In this document: positions 37,040 to 45,450 of the stretch, piece after piece | How the letters are laid out: each line of letters starts with the position of its first letter | Position numbering within the stretch: the stretch's first letter is position 1 | NCBI GenBank assembly: GCA_015207365.1 | Contig: JADEXA010000010.1 | Coordinates: 62,001-126,000, forward strand | Source: Vacuolonema iberomarrocanum LEGE 07170 | Lineage (GTDB): Bacteria; Cyanobacteriota; Cyanobacteriia; Elainellales; Elainellaceae | Direction: 5' to 3' | Length of the DNA: 64,000 bases | Program-made: the position numbers and the translations under genes | Notes under the pieces: model-generated | The model's database searches: none | Told to the model about the DNA's origin: nothing | The model's input: only the letters and a program-made list of their open reading frames with translations

Positions 37040-37885
37040 TTACGGACGATACATCCACAGCGGCAATCCATTGGTTGCCAACTCAAACTCAATCCACTGA
37101 GCAGCACTGGCAAACTGAACAGATGCAGGATAGGGCAGCATTAGCTTTCCATCCCCGCCGATGGGCAAAATCCGACTCACGAGCTTTTTCTTTTCTTCGA
37201 TAGTGTAGCAAGGGGTTTTTTCTGGGTCTAAGCCGACCAATTCTGCGGCCCAGCGCCGCGCATCCTCCTCGGTGCCGAGGCGATCGACGACGCCAAGTTC
37301 CAAGGCTTGCTGCCCCGTGAAGATCCGTCCATCTGCGAACCCCCGCACCGTTTCCACGGCGAGATTACGGGCATCGGCGACCGTCTGGACAAATTGGTTG
37401 TAGCTGGTGTCGATCAGCGATTGCAAGATTCCCTGCTCTGCTTCAGTCAGCTTGCGATCGAAGGCCAGAATGTCTTTGTAAGGCCCCGACTTAATCACCT
37501 GAAAAGAGACGCCAACCTTGTCGAGCAAGCGTTCCAGATTGTTGCCCCGGAGAATGACGCCGATACTGCCCGTGATTGTGCCTGGATTGGCGACGATATG
37601 CTGTGCCCCCATGCCGATGTAAACACCGCCAGAAGCTGAAATGTTGCCAAAACTTGCCACGATTTTGACTTTTTCCTGGAGGCGCTTGAGCGCATCATAG
37701 ATTTCCTGCGAATCGCCCACCGTGCCTCCGGGACTATCGATCCGGAGCAACAAGGCGGGAAATTTACGCTCCTCCACAGTTTTTAGGGCTTCGAGTAGGC
37801 GCTTACGGGTTGCACTGGCGATCGCCCCCGTGACTTCAATGCGAGCAATTTGTTTACGAAACGGTCGTTTCAGAAACCAGACCAT
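37040..37885 (-). CDS. sppA: Signal peptide peptidase SppA (S49 family)
   Basis: A 281-residue membrane-associated Ser/Lys protease that degrades cleaved signal peptides. It is a short, single-unit form rather than the double-length E. coli SppA. The catalytic Ser85 is in NISASGGVYIG and the general-base Lys137 in KSGPYKDIL, the usual S49 dyad. LRIDSPGGTVGDSQEI is the conserved substrate-strand region. There is no obvious N-terminal membrane anchor; the first 10 residues are basic, so attachment could be peripheral. Cyanobacterial members have been linked to thylakoid remodelling in high light. It lies upstream of aroH on the same strand. Confidence 0.93.
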   Translation of the reverse strand: MVWFLKRPFRKQIARIEVTGAIASATRKRLLEALKTVEERKFPALLLRIDSPGGTVGDSQEIYDALKRLQEKVKIVASFGNISASGGVYIGMGAQHIVANPGTITGSIGVILRGNNLERLLDKVGVSFQVIKSGPYKDILAFDRKLTEAEQGILQSLIDTSYNQFVQTVADARNLAVETVRGFADGRIFTGQQALELGVVDRLGTEEDARRWAAELVGLDPEKTPCYTIEEKKKLVSRILPIGGDGKLMLPYPASVQFASAAQWIEFELATNGLPLWMYRP

Positions 37886-38299
37886 GTTTGATTCAGTACG
37901 TAGGTGAGAAATTTGTCAGAATTCTGGGATAACCTCTAGTTTGCCGCAATTTGCCCCGGATCCGCCCGAGGAAATTGCAAGTCACGAGAGGTGACCCCAC
38001 TGTTTGACTGCACCCCTAGTGCGCGGGACAAGGCACCAAGCGATCGACAGAATTGACCCAACAATCGACAGCTTGATTGCTAGCCGTAAGTCACATCCCT
38101 AAGCACCCGTTCATAGCTTGGAAAGCTTGGGTGAACAAAGCTTTTCAAACCGTAAGGATAGCTGATTCGATCGAAAAATGTACCAACCCTTAGGTTGAAA
38201 AAAGTGAAGTTGAACGCATCGCCATCGCCTTACCTCTAAACGACGTGGTTAAGAAACTACATAATCTGTAAAATTAATTAAATACATTCACGTCTCTCT
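37886..38299. other. Divergent sppA-EamA intergenic region
   Basis: About 410 bases with promoters for two divergent genes. An imperfect inverted pair around AAAGCTT occurs near 38118-38150. Nothing else stands out. Confidence 0.35.
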
Positions 38300-39334
38300 A
38301 TGTTTTTCAAATCCTCCGAGTCGCGCCTACCGGTTCTTCCAGTGCTGCTGATTTCCCCCTTCTTTCTTTGGGGAACGGCGATGGTGGCGATGAAGGGGGT
38401 CATCCATCAAACGGCACCCCTGTTTTTGGCGACTGTACGGCTTGCGCCTGCAGGCGTCCTGATTCTGTTGGTGGCAGCATGGATGGGGCGTCCGCAGCCG
38501 TCGGGTTGGCGAGCATGGGGATGGATAGCACTCTTTGCCCTCGTCGATGGCACGCTGTTCCAGGGGTTTTTGGCAGAAGGCTTGGTTCGCACAGGGGCAG
38601 GCTTGGGGTCTGTGATGATTGACTCGCAACCGCTGGCCGTTGCGTTGATGGCGCGGTTCCTTTTTGGGGAACAGGTGCGGATTTGGGGATGGTTTGGCTT
38701 GCTGTTTGGGGTGATGGGAATCAGCCTGCTGGGTTTGCCCGAAGGGGTGATTCAGGCGGCATTGCATGGTGGCATCACGCCAACGATCGGGGTAGATATG
38801 GTGGAGCAACTGTTTCAGAACGGGCAGTGGCTGATGCTGATGGCGGCTCTGTCGATGGCGGTGGGTACCGTGTTGGTGCGCTATGTCAGCCGTCATGCCG
38901 ATCCGATCGCCGCTACAGGCTGGCACATGGTTCTGGGGGGCATCCCACTCCTCATTGGCTCTGCAATGCTGGAGGTTGAACCTTGGCAGCATCTGGATCT
39001 GAGCGACTGGACAGCGATGGCCTATTCGACCGTGTTTGGTAGTGCGATCGCCTATGGCCTATTCTTCTACTTTGCGGCTAAGGGTAACCTCACTAGCCTC
39101 AGTTCCCTGACCTTCTTGACCCCCGTCTTTGCCCTCATTTTTGGCAATCTGTTCCTAGGAGAAGTGCTGACCTCACTACAGTCGTTTGGCGTCATGCTAA
39201 CCCTAGTGAGCATCTACCTGATTAACCAGCGCGATCGCCTGGCTAGCTGGTGGGAGTCTCGTCAGCCTTACGAGCCCGACCCTCCCACAAATTCTGACTT
39301 GACCACCGAAAAGCCAAAAGCCTCGATTCGCTGA
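38300..39334 (+). CDS. EamA-family (DMT superfamily) metabolite exporter
   Basis: A 344-residue ten-helix transporter made of two EamA repeats. The first begins FFLWGTAMVAMKGV and the second ALSMAVGTVLVRYV near residue 188. The conserved end of each repeat is visible, for example PVFALIFGNLFLGEVLTSLQSFG. A 30-residue hydrophilic loop (about 155-180) separates the halves. Substrates in this superfamily range from amino acids to nucleotide sugars, and nothing here decides among them. A polar tail of about 30 residues ends the protein. It is convergent with the ArsR gene over a shared hairpin. Confidence 0.88.
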   Translation: MFFKSSESRLPVLPVLLISPFFLWGTAMVAMKGVIHQTAPLFLATVRLAPAGVLILLVAAWMGRPQPSGWRAWGWIALFALVDGTLFQGFLAEGLVRTGAGLGSVMIDSQPLAVALMARFLFGEQVRIWGWFGLLFGVMGISLLGLPEGVIQAALHGGITPTIGVDMVEQLFQNGQWLMLMAALSMAVGTVLVRYVSRHADPIAATGWHMVLGGIPLLIGSAMLEVEPWQHLDLSDWTAMAYSTVFGSAIAYGLFFYFAAKGNLTSLSSLTFLTPVFALIFGNLFLGEVLTSLQSFGVMLTLVSIYLINQRDRLASWWESRQPYEPDPPTNSDLTTEKPKASIR

Positions 39335-39399
39335 GCGAGCGGATAACGGATAAGCCGAAAGTTGGCTTCAACCACTAAGCTTGAACCCAACGATACGGC

Positions 39400-39435
39400 A
39401 TTGAAACAAGGGGGCGATCGTCCCCTTGTTTCAAT
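39400..39435. terminator. Bidirectional terminator with HIP1-like loop
   Basis: ATTGAAACAAGGGG (39400-39413) pairs with CCCCTTGTTTCAAT (39422-39435); the loop holds GCGATCG. It lies between two convergent genes. The T runs are weak, so termination in both directions is inferred from position. Confidence 0.65.
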
Positions 39436-39463
39436 ACGTTTTAGATTTATAGGTGTCTGTAAA

Positions 39464-39880
39464 TTAAGACAGACGACCCATCCCTTTCAGGGCTTCTAGC
39501 TGTTGCGTTTGCTGCTGAAACTGGACGGAAAGCGAGTCACACACGAGGTCACACAACTCAAACACAAACGGGTTTGCGATTTGGTAGTAAACATTAGGCC
39601 CCTGCTGCTGTCGAGATGCAATGCCAGCTTGGGTTAAAATTTTTAGGTGCTTGGAAACATTGGCCTGCCCAAGTCCTGTCGCTTCGATAATCTGCGTCAC
39701 ATTCCGCGGCCCATTCTTCATCGCGCAAACAATTTGCAGGCGGCTCGCTTCCGACAGAACTTTGAAGAAGTCCGCCATTAGCGACAGCGCGACTGGGGAG
39801 AGCTTTGTGATTCCACAGTCATCCGTTGCAGCGTTCTGATGGGTGCTCATATCAGCCGTTCGGTTTGTGGCAGCAGTCAT
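39464..39880 (-). CDS. ArsR/SmtB-family transcriptional regulator
   Basis: A 138-residue winged-helix repressor of the ArsR/SmtB group. The core runs from about residue 35: FFKVLSEASRLQIVCAM, then the recognition helix region GLGQANVSKHLKILTQAG and wing QQQGPNVYYQI. Cysteines are at the end of the second helix (QIVC) and in the C-terminal helix (ELCDLVC). This layout is compatible with metal or sulfur/redox sensing, but the classical ELCVCDL metal site in alpha-3 is absent. The N-terminal 30 residues are probably disordered, with an internal Met at residue 11 as alternative start. The target is unknown; no metal exporter is adjacent. Confidence 0.88.
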   Translation of the reverse strand: MTAATNRTADMSTHQNAATDDCGITKLSPVALSLMADFFKVLSEASRLQIVCAMKNGPRNVTQIIEATGLGQANVSKHLKILTQAGIASRQQQGPNVYYQIANPFVFELCDLVCDSLSVQFQQQTQQLEALKGMGRLS

Positions 39881-40000
39881 GGGTTCAGGAAAAGGATAAA
39901 GGGTACATTAGCACTTTGCATCATTATATTACTAAATAGTAGTTTCAGCTATATGCAACACATTATGGTTCGATTTCTTTTGAGTCTTTCGTAATAATTT

Positions 40001-40037
40001 GTTGATTTTGTGGCCGCAACGCGGCCACAAAATCAAC
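40001..40037. repeat. Hairpin repeat, family A copy 2
   Basis: 37 bases, core as in copy 1 but with loop AAC in place of a single-base centre. The right flank CTCAGGATTGCGCAAG matches copy 3. Confidence 0.85.
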
Positions 40038-40155
40038 AAATTCACTCAGGATTGCGCAAGTTTTGCGTCAGTTCTGTTCCAGACTCTTTTTAGGTCAGGT
40101 GTATTAAAGTTCTCTTGTACTGCTATGCTTGGATCACCGCCGTTTGGGGGTGTTC

Positions 40156-43100
40156 ATGGTTCCACTCCGCTTAACCCTCAAAAACTTTCTCAGCTACCGG
40201 GATGCCTCGTTGGACTTTCAGGGGCTTCATGTGGCTTGCATTTGTGGTGCCAATGGAGCCGGAAAGTCGTCGCTGCTGGAGGCGATCGCCTGGGTCATCT
40301 GGGGGCAAAGTCGGGCCAATGCCGATGATGACGTGATTCACCAGGGGGAAGCCGAGGCACGGGTCGATTTCACCTTTTGCTGTCAGCGCCAAACCTATCG
40401 GGTGATTCGCTCGCGAGTGCGGAGGCAAACGAGCCACCTGGAGTTTCAGATCGAAACACCAGAGGGATTCCGTAGTCTGACGGCACGGGGAATGCGGGCA
40501 ACCCAGCAGTTGATTGTGCAATCGCTACGGTTGGACTATGACACCTTTGTGAATTCCGCCTATCTGCGGCAGGGCAGGGCAGACGAGTTCATGCTCAAGC
40601 GTCCGGGGGAGCGTAAACAGGTTCTGGCAGATTTGCTGCAACTGGGACGTTACGACCAGTTGGCCGAGCAGGCGAAGGAGCGATCGCGCCAACTCAAGGC
40701 TGAGCTAGAGGTGCTGGAGCGGACGATCGCCAGTGAAGCCACACAATTACAGGTAGAACCTCAGTTGGTGGCTGAAGAGGCGTTATTGCATAACCAGCAA
40801 ACGGCATTGCAGCAGACCCAGGAACAGGATGTCGCGGCACTGAACCAACTCCAGGAAACGCGCCAACAACGGCAGACCTGGGAGCAGCAGCGGGCGTTGT
40901 TGAGCCAACAGCAACAGCATCTGCAGCAGGAGTGCGATCGCCTGCACCAGGAACAGGGCCAGTTGCAAACCCAGCAGCAGTCCGTGGAAGGAATTTTGCA
41001 TCAGGCAGAGGCGATCGCCAACGGCTGCAACCACTACCACAGCCTGCAAACGGAAGAGGAGGTGCTGAGTGCCAAGTTTCATGCCCACCAAGCTGCCCAG
41101 GCTCAGCGGCAGCAGTTGCAGGAGCAATTGACCACCCAAACCGAGGGCTGGCGGGGGCAGTTCAATCGCGTGCAGGTTCAAATCGATACCCTGCATCAGC
41201 AATTGGAAGAATTGGCGCAAACCTTGCGGAAACGCGATGAAATTCAAGCCGGATTGGTGCAGTTGCAGCAAGCGCGCGATCGCCTCGTTCAGATGGATCA
41301 ACGTCAGGCAGAGGCGGCTCCCCTGTTGCAACGCCGTCAGCAAATTCAGTCGGAGTTGGATCGGGTCGCTACGCGCCTCACAGCCCGTCTTGAAGAGGTG
41401 CATGCCACCATTCAGGATCTGCAGCAACAACAACAGCGGCAACCAGAGCTAGCGCAGGCAGTGATGGACGTGACGACAACCCTGGATTATCTCGGACGCC
41501 GCCGCGTTTACCAACAGCAAGTGCGCGAAAAAGGGTTGGAGCGACGGAGTTTTCTCGAACGGTTGCAAGAACGACAGCGAGAATACGAGGCGCAGATTGC
41601 TGAACTGACCCACAAAATTCAGATGCTGTCTCCCGATCAGCGGGTGGCGGTAGAAAGGCTGTCAGCGAACAGCGGCGAGAAGGTTGATGCAGGCCAGCAG
41701 CGGGAAACGGCAGGGGCGATCGCCCAGGAAGAGCATGGCGCTTATGCCGATCGCCCCAGCGACAACTTGACACCCTTGCCCCCCTGTCCCTTGTGCGATC
41801 GCCCCCTAGACCTCCACCATTGGGAGCTGGTGCTAGAGCGCTATCGCTCTGAGCAAGAGGACATTCAGGCACAAATCTGGGTGATTCGGGAGCAGCTTTC
41901 GACCTCCGATCGCGAAATTCAAATTCTGCGGCAGGAGTATCGCGAAATTGAGCAGGAACTTGCCCATTACAACGGCATTTTGGAGCGTCGGGGGCAGTTG
42001 CAAGAGAAGCTGCAAGGTACCGCCGATGGGCAAACGCGGTTGCAGCAATTGCTACAGGAACAGGCACAGTTGGAACAAGCCTTGACGCAACGCCAGTTTG
42101 CCGCCGAACTGCAAGAGGAACTGGCACTTTTGGACGCAACCCTGCAGACGCTAGACTACGACGATAGAGACCATGCCCTGGCCAGGGGCGAGGTCGATCG
42201 CTGGCGCTGGGCCGAGATTCGGCAGGCGGAGCTGAAACAAGCTGAACGGCGGCGCACCCACTTGCAAGAAAAACTGCCCCAATTGGAGGCACAGCAGGCG
42301 GAGATCCAGCAAAGCCTGGCGGCGATCGCCCATTCTCCGCTGCAACAGGAAATCGACCAGTTGGGGCAACAGATTGCCGCGATCGCCTACAACCTGGAGC
42401 ATCACACAGCACTACGACAGGCGCTACGGGAGGCGCAACAGTGGCAATGGCGTCAGCAAGAGTTGACCCAGGCTCAGCAAACCTATCCGTCCCTAAAGCA
42501 GCGGTTAGAGGAGTTAGACCGCTTGCTAACAGAGCGCCAGCAGTCCGCACAGTTGTTGACGCAGCAAATCGCTGACCTCACCCGCGAGCTGCAGGCATGG
42601 CCTGCCCCAGAGGCCGCGATCGCCGAGCTAGAGTCTTGCTTACAGCAGCGCCGCCAAGCGTTGGATACCCACATCGCACAGCTAGGGCGCGTGCAACAGC
42701 AACGGCAGCAATTGGAGCAAGTGCGATCGCAGCATACCGAGCATCAGCATGCTCTCCAGGTGCAGCGCCGCCAATTGCGGGTTTACCAGGAGCTAGCCCA
42801 GGCCTTTGGTAAAAATGGCATCCAAGCGTTGATGATCGAAAATGTGTTGCCCCAACTGGAAACCGAAGCCAACCATATCCTGGGTCGCCTCAGCAACCAC
42901 CAACTGCATGTGCAGTTTGTGACCCAGCGCAGCCGTCGCCGCAATAGCGGGAGCAAGCAAAATCGCCTGATCGATACTCTGGATATTTTGATCGCCGATG
43001 CGCGGGGAACGCGCCCCTACGAAACCTACTCCGGAGGGGAAGCCTTTCGAATTAATTTTGCCATTCGGTTAGCCCTGGCACGGTTGTTGGCGTTGCGGTC

Positions 43101-43314
43101 GGGGATGGCGCTGCAATTGCTGGTGGTTGATGAGGGCTTTGGCACCCAGGACGAAGCGGGGTGCGATCGCCTCATCTCTGCGATTCAGGCGATCGCCGAT
43201 GATTTTTCCTGCATCCTCACTGTCACGCATATGCCCCGCCTCAAGGAGGCGTTTCAGACCCGCATCGAAGTCTACAAAACAGATCAAGGCTCCGAGGTGC
43301 AGTTGGTGGTGTAG
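40156..43314 (+). CDS. sbcC: SbcC/Rad50-type exonuclease ATPase subunit
   Basis: A 1052-residue SMC-like ATPase that acts with SbcD/Mre11 to cut hairpins and DNA ends. Walker A CGANGAGKSS is near residue 38, and a long Gln-rich antiparallel coiled coil spans about 170-900. The zinc hook CPLCDRPL is near residue 545 at the coil apex. The ABC signature YSGGE and Walker B LLVVDEGFGTQDE close the protein. The ATG at 40156 begins VPLRLTLKNFLSYRD; upstream codons to 40129 are unlikely. No sbcD is adjacent. The enzyme's preference for palindromes is of note in a genome loaded with long hairpin repeats. Confidence 0.95.
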   Translation: MVPLRLTLKNFLSYRDASLDFQGLHVACICGANGAGKSSLLEAIAWVIWGQSRANADDDVIHQGEAEARVDFTFCCQRQTYRVIRSRVRRQTSHLEFQIETPEGFRSLTARGMRATQQLIVQSLRLDYDTFVNSAYLRQGRADEFMLKRPGERKQVLADLLQLGRYDQLAEQAKERSRQLKAELEVLERTIASEATQLQVEPQLVAEEALLHNQQTALQQTQEQDVAALNQLQETRQQRQTWEQQRALLSQQQQHLQQECDRLHQEQGQLQTQQQSVEGILHQAEAIANGCNHYHSLQTEEEVLSAKFHAHQAAQAQRQQLQEQLTTQTEGWRGQFNRVQVQIDTLHQQLEELAQTLRKRDEIQAGLVQLQQARDRLVQMDQRQAEAAPLLQRRQQIQSELDRVATRLTARLEEVHATIQDLQQQQQRQPELAQAVMDVTTTLDYLGRRRVYQQQVREKGLERRSFLERLQERQREYEAQIAELTHKIQMLSPDQRVAVERLSANSGEKVDAGQQRETAGAIAQEEHGAYADRPSDNLTPLPPCPLCDRPLDLHHWELVLERYRSEQEDIQAQIWVIREQLSTSDREIQILRQEYREIEQELAHYNGILERRGQLQEKLQGTADGQTRLQQLLQEQAQLEQALTQRQFAAELQEELALLDATLQTLDYDDRDHALARGEVDRWRWAEIRQAELKQAERRRTHLQEKLPQLEAQQAEIQQSLAAIAHSPLQQEIDQLGQQIAAIAYNLEHHTALRQALREAQQWQWRQQELTQAQQTYPSLKQRLEELDRLLTERQQSAQLLTQQIADLTRELQAWPAPEAAIAELESCLQQRRQALDTHIAQLGRVQQQRQQLEQVRSQHTEHQHALQVQRRQLRVYQELAQAFGKNGIQALMIENVLPQLETEANHILGRLSNHQLHVQFVTQRSRRRNSGSKQNRLIDTLDILIADARGTRPYETYSGGEAFRINFAIRLALARLLALRSGMALQLLVVDEGFGTQDEAGCDRLISAIQAIADDFSCILTVTHMPRLKEAFQTRIEVYKTDQGSEVQLVV

Positions 43315-43427
43315 CCCTGCGACTCTGGGTGAGAAACGATAAACTTTAGACCGAACCAATCGTTTGGTTTTATCTGATATCACCCAGTCGGTAGCCTTAA
43401 ATTTGCGTAGGATGGAGAGCGATCGCG

Positions 43428-43614
43428 TTATGCATCAAACCTTGAAGAGCGACGTTCTACAGCCTTACCTAATCGCACCCTATATTGTTGCTGATTTAAT
43501 GTCACTTCCTTGAATACATCAAGCAGATGCTTGGCGCTCAACCCTTCGAGCGCATGACCAAGTCGAACAACATCAGCGTCACCCGCGTTTTTTACGATCC
43601 TTGATATCGCCCAT
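43428..43614 (-). pseudogene. Possible frameshifted small basic protein
   Basis: From the ATG at 43614 the frame reads MGDIKDRKKRG and stops at 43579. In the next frame a coherent sequence follows (GDADVVRLGHALEGLSAKHLLDVFKEV..., ending at 43428). A run of six A at the junction could be the site of a frameshift. Joined, it would be a basic protein of about 60 residues. The upper frame is also open back to 43628. I do not recognise it. Confidence 0.3.
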
Positions 43615-43630
43615 AGGTAACCTTGCAATT

Positions 43631-44095
43631 ATGTCTGTTTCTTTTTCTGGCTCGATGGCTTTGAAGTGGGGAATGGTTGCGGCGATCGCCCTCTTCTCCC
43701 TTGCCTGTAGCGATAACCAGGCCGCCCAATGCAACCGCTTGACGGAGGTTGCCAATAAGACGGTGGGCGAGGTGCAAGCCATTGTGAGCGGCAATGGGCA
43801 ACCAGATGGTGAGGCTCTGCGTCAGGTCGCGACCAGTTTTGACACAGGGCGCGCCGAAATGGAAGCGTTGGTGCTGGCTGACGAGCAACTGCAAGGCTAC
43901 CAAACCCGCTTCATCCAGTTGTATGAAGAAGTCAGCGTTTCTGCCCAGCAATTATCGGATGCACTCAACAGCCAGGACTTTGACACCGCCCAAACCGCCC
44001 GCGATCAGTTCCAGGCCAGCACCGAAAAAGAAGAACCCCTAGTGCGCGAGGTGAATGAGTACTGTGCGGCGATCGCGCCAACGGTCGAAAACTAA
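43631..44095 (+). CDS. Putative lipoprotein of unknown function
   Basis: A 154-residue protein with a lipoprotein signal: basic start, hydrophobic segment WGMVAAIALFSLAC, and the lipobox SLAC with Cys26. The mature part is helical, Gln/Ala/Glu-rich, with two further Cys (in AQCNRL and EYCAAI) that may form a disulfide and staple the ends of a helical bundle. I know of no named family. The ATG at 43631 is chosen over an upstream start at 43601 because it gives a proper signal length. It probably sits on the periplasmic side of the plasma membrane or thylakoid. Confidence 0.75.
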   Translation: MSVSFSGSMALKWGMVAAIALFSLACSDNQAAQCNRLTEVANKTVGEVQAIVSGNGQPDGEALRQVATSFDTGRAEMEALVLADEQLQGYQTRFIQLYEEVSVSAQQLSDALNSQDFDTAQTARDQFQASTEKEEPLVREVNEYCAAIAPTVEN

Positions 44096-44161
44096 TCCGC
44101 TTCTCCTACGGCAGATTAAGGGCAAAGTTCTTCTGGCTCAGCCAACCTTTCCTGCAACTCT

Positions 44162-44250
44162 GGACTTACGCATTTTGTTGATTTTGTGGCCGCGTCGCGG
44201 CCACAAAATCAACGAATTTACTCAGGATTACGCAAGTTTTGCATAAGTCC
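44162..44250. repeat. Complete family A element, copy 3
   Basis: An 89-base unit with ends GGACTTA and TAAGTCC, the 37-base palindrome at 44177-44213 placed off-centre, and the flank CTCAGGATTACGCAAGTTTT. The copy at 56667-56755 is the same length in the opposite orientation. Defined ends plus fixed length suggest it moves as a unit. Confidence 0.85.
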
Positions 44251-44444
44251 TGCAACTTTAGATGTAGGGTGAATGTGGAATTTTGTATAAGTGTCAGAGT
44301 TAAACTCGGCACCCCCATTCATGCCGCTCCGGTCAACTGCTTAGTCAACACCACGGCCATTATCGCCATTGTCACTTCACGATCATTCGCACGGATTACG
44401 ATTATTCGCACATAACTTTCACTAGAAGGAAATAAGGGATCACC

Positions 44445-45026
44445 ATGGCACTCACCGCTTCCACCATGTTGCCCCTCGGTACGGCAGCCCCCGACTTCAA
44501 GCTGCCCGATACCGTGACTGGCAATACCATTACCCTCTCGACCTTTGCCGATCAAACGGCTCTGCTTGTTATCTTTATGTGCTGCCACTGCCCCTTTGTG
44601 AAGCACATTCAAGACCAGCTCGCACAATTGGGGAAAGATTACGCCGACAAATCGCTGGGCATCGTTGCCATCAGCGCAAACGATGTTGCGGGGTATCCAG
44701 ACGATTCCCCAGAAAATCTCAAGCAGATGGCAGAAACCCTGGAATTCAATTTCCCTGTTTGCTACGACGCTAGCCAGGAGGTCGCCAAGACCTATACGGC
44801 TGCTTGTACGCCCGATTTCTTTTTGTTTGATAGCGATCGCAAACTCGTCTATCGGGGGCAATTGGATGATGGCCGTCCCAGCAATGATGCACCTGTCGAT
44901 GGGCATGACCTACGAGCGGCGATCGACGCTGTACTGGCAAGCAAAGCGCTATCCGCTGAGCAAAAACCTAGCGTTGGCTGCAATATCAAGTGGAAGCCAG
45001 GTAACGCTCCGCCCTACTACGGCTAA
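44445..45026 (+). CDS. Thioredoxin-like/redoxin family protein
   Basis: A 193-residue AhpC/TSA-type thioredoxin-fold protein. The N-terminal APDFKLPDTVTG is a typical redoxin opening. The active region is MCCHCPFVKH near residues 45-54, a CxxC-like CHC variant in place of CGPC. The rest (VAISANDVAGYPDDSPENLKQMA, then CTPDFFLFD) follows the peroxiredoxin-like TlpA/ResA arrangement. Likely role: thiol oxidoreductase or peroxide defence in the cytoplasm; there is no signal peptide. A GGAAATAAGG region precedes the ATG. Upstream is a family A repeat. Confidence 0.85.
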   Translation: MALTASTMLPLGTAAPDFKLPDTVTGNTITLSTFADQTALLVIFMCCHCPFVKHIQDQLAQLGKDYADKSLGIVAISANDVAGYPDDSPENLKQMAETLEFNFPVCYDASQEVAKTYTAACTPDFFLFDSDRKLVYRGQLDDGRPSNDAPVDGHDLRAAIDAVLASKALSAEQKPSVGCNIKWKPGNAPPYYG

Positions 45027-45055
45027 ATTCACAAGCTTGCAATCTGTTAGGTTGT

Positions 45056-45382
45056 TCATCCCAAAGGACTGAACAACCCTTGCCATCCAAAAAAGGTCAG
45101 CATCCCCAAGACAATCGTCAACAGCAGATTGCGTGTTAGGGCGCAGACGGTAACCGCTGCGATCGCCCCCACTAGGCGAGCATTGAGATAGCTCAGGTAA
45201 AGCGTACCGTCGCTCAGCAACACTTCTGGAACGACAATGGCCGTCAACACCACGGGGGGCACATAGCGCAGGGCACTCAAGATTGCAGGCGACAGCGTGA
45301 GGCGGCTGCTAGCGCCAAACATGACATAGCGAATGGAAAAAGTGGCGATCGCCATTCCTGCAATCATCAAAACCTCATTCAT
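45056..45382 (-). CDS. azlD: AzlD-family branched-chain amino acid export subunit
   Basis: A 108-residue four-helix membrane protein of the AzlD family, the small partner of AzlC in export of branched-chain amino acids. Typical pattern: TFSIRYVMF near the start, then ALRYVPPVVLTAIVVPEVL. It follows azlC with a 68-base gap. Assignment of amino acid substrate comes from the Bacillus and Corynebacterium pairs; the cyanobacterial substrate is untested. Confidence 0.9.
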   Translation of the reverse strand: MNEVLMIAGMAIATFSIRYVMFGASSRLTLSPAILSALRYVPPVVLTAIVVPEVLLSDGTLYLSYLNARLVGAIAAVTVCALTRNLLLTIVLGMLTFFGWQGLFSPLG

Positions 45383-45450
45383 CGTCCGTTAGTCCTCGTT
45401 ACGTGGATTCGATAGGGAGGAGGGCATCGATGCTTGCCCTACGGGTAGTG

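Noticed and set aside
41378..42550. 390-codon open frame antisense to sbcC
   Set aside because: It mirrors the Gln-rich coiled coil of sbcC, has Arg/Pro/Ala-rich low-information composition and no family features.
43601..43630. Earlier start for the lipoprotein gene
   Set aside because: It would lengthen the signal peptide's n-region by ten residues; the ATG at 43631 gives a normal lipoprotein signal.
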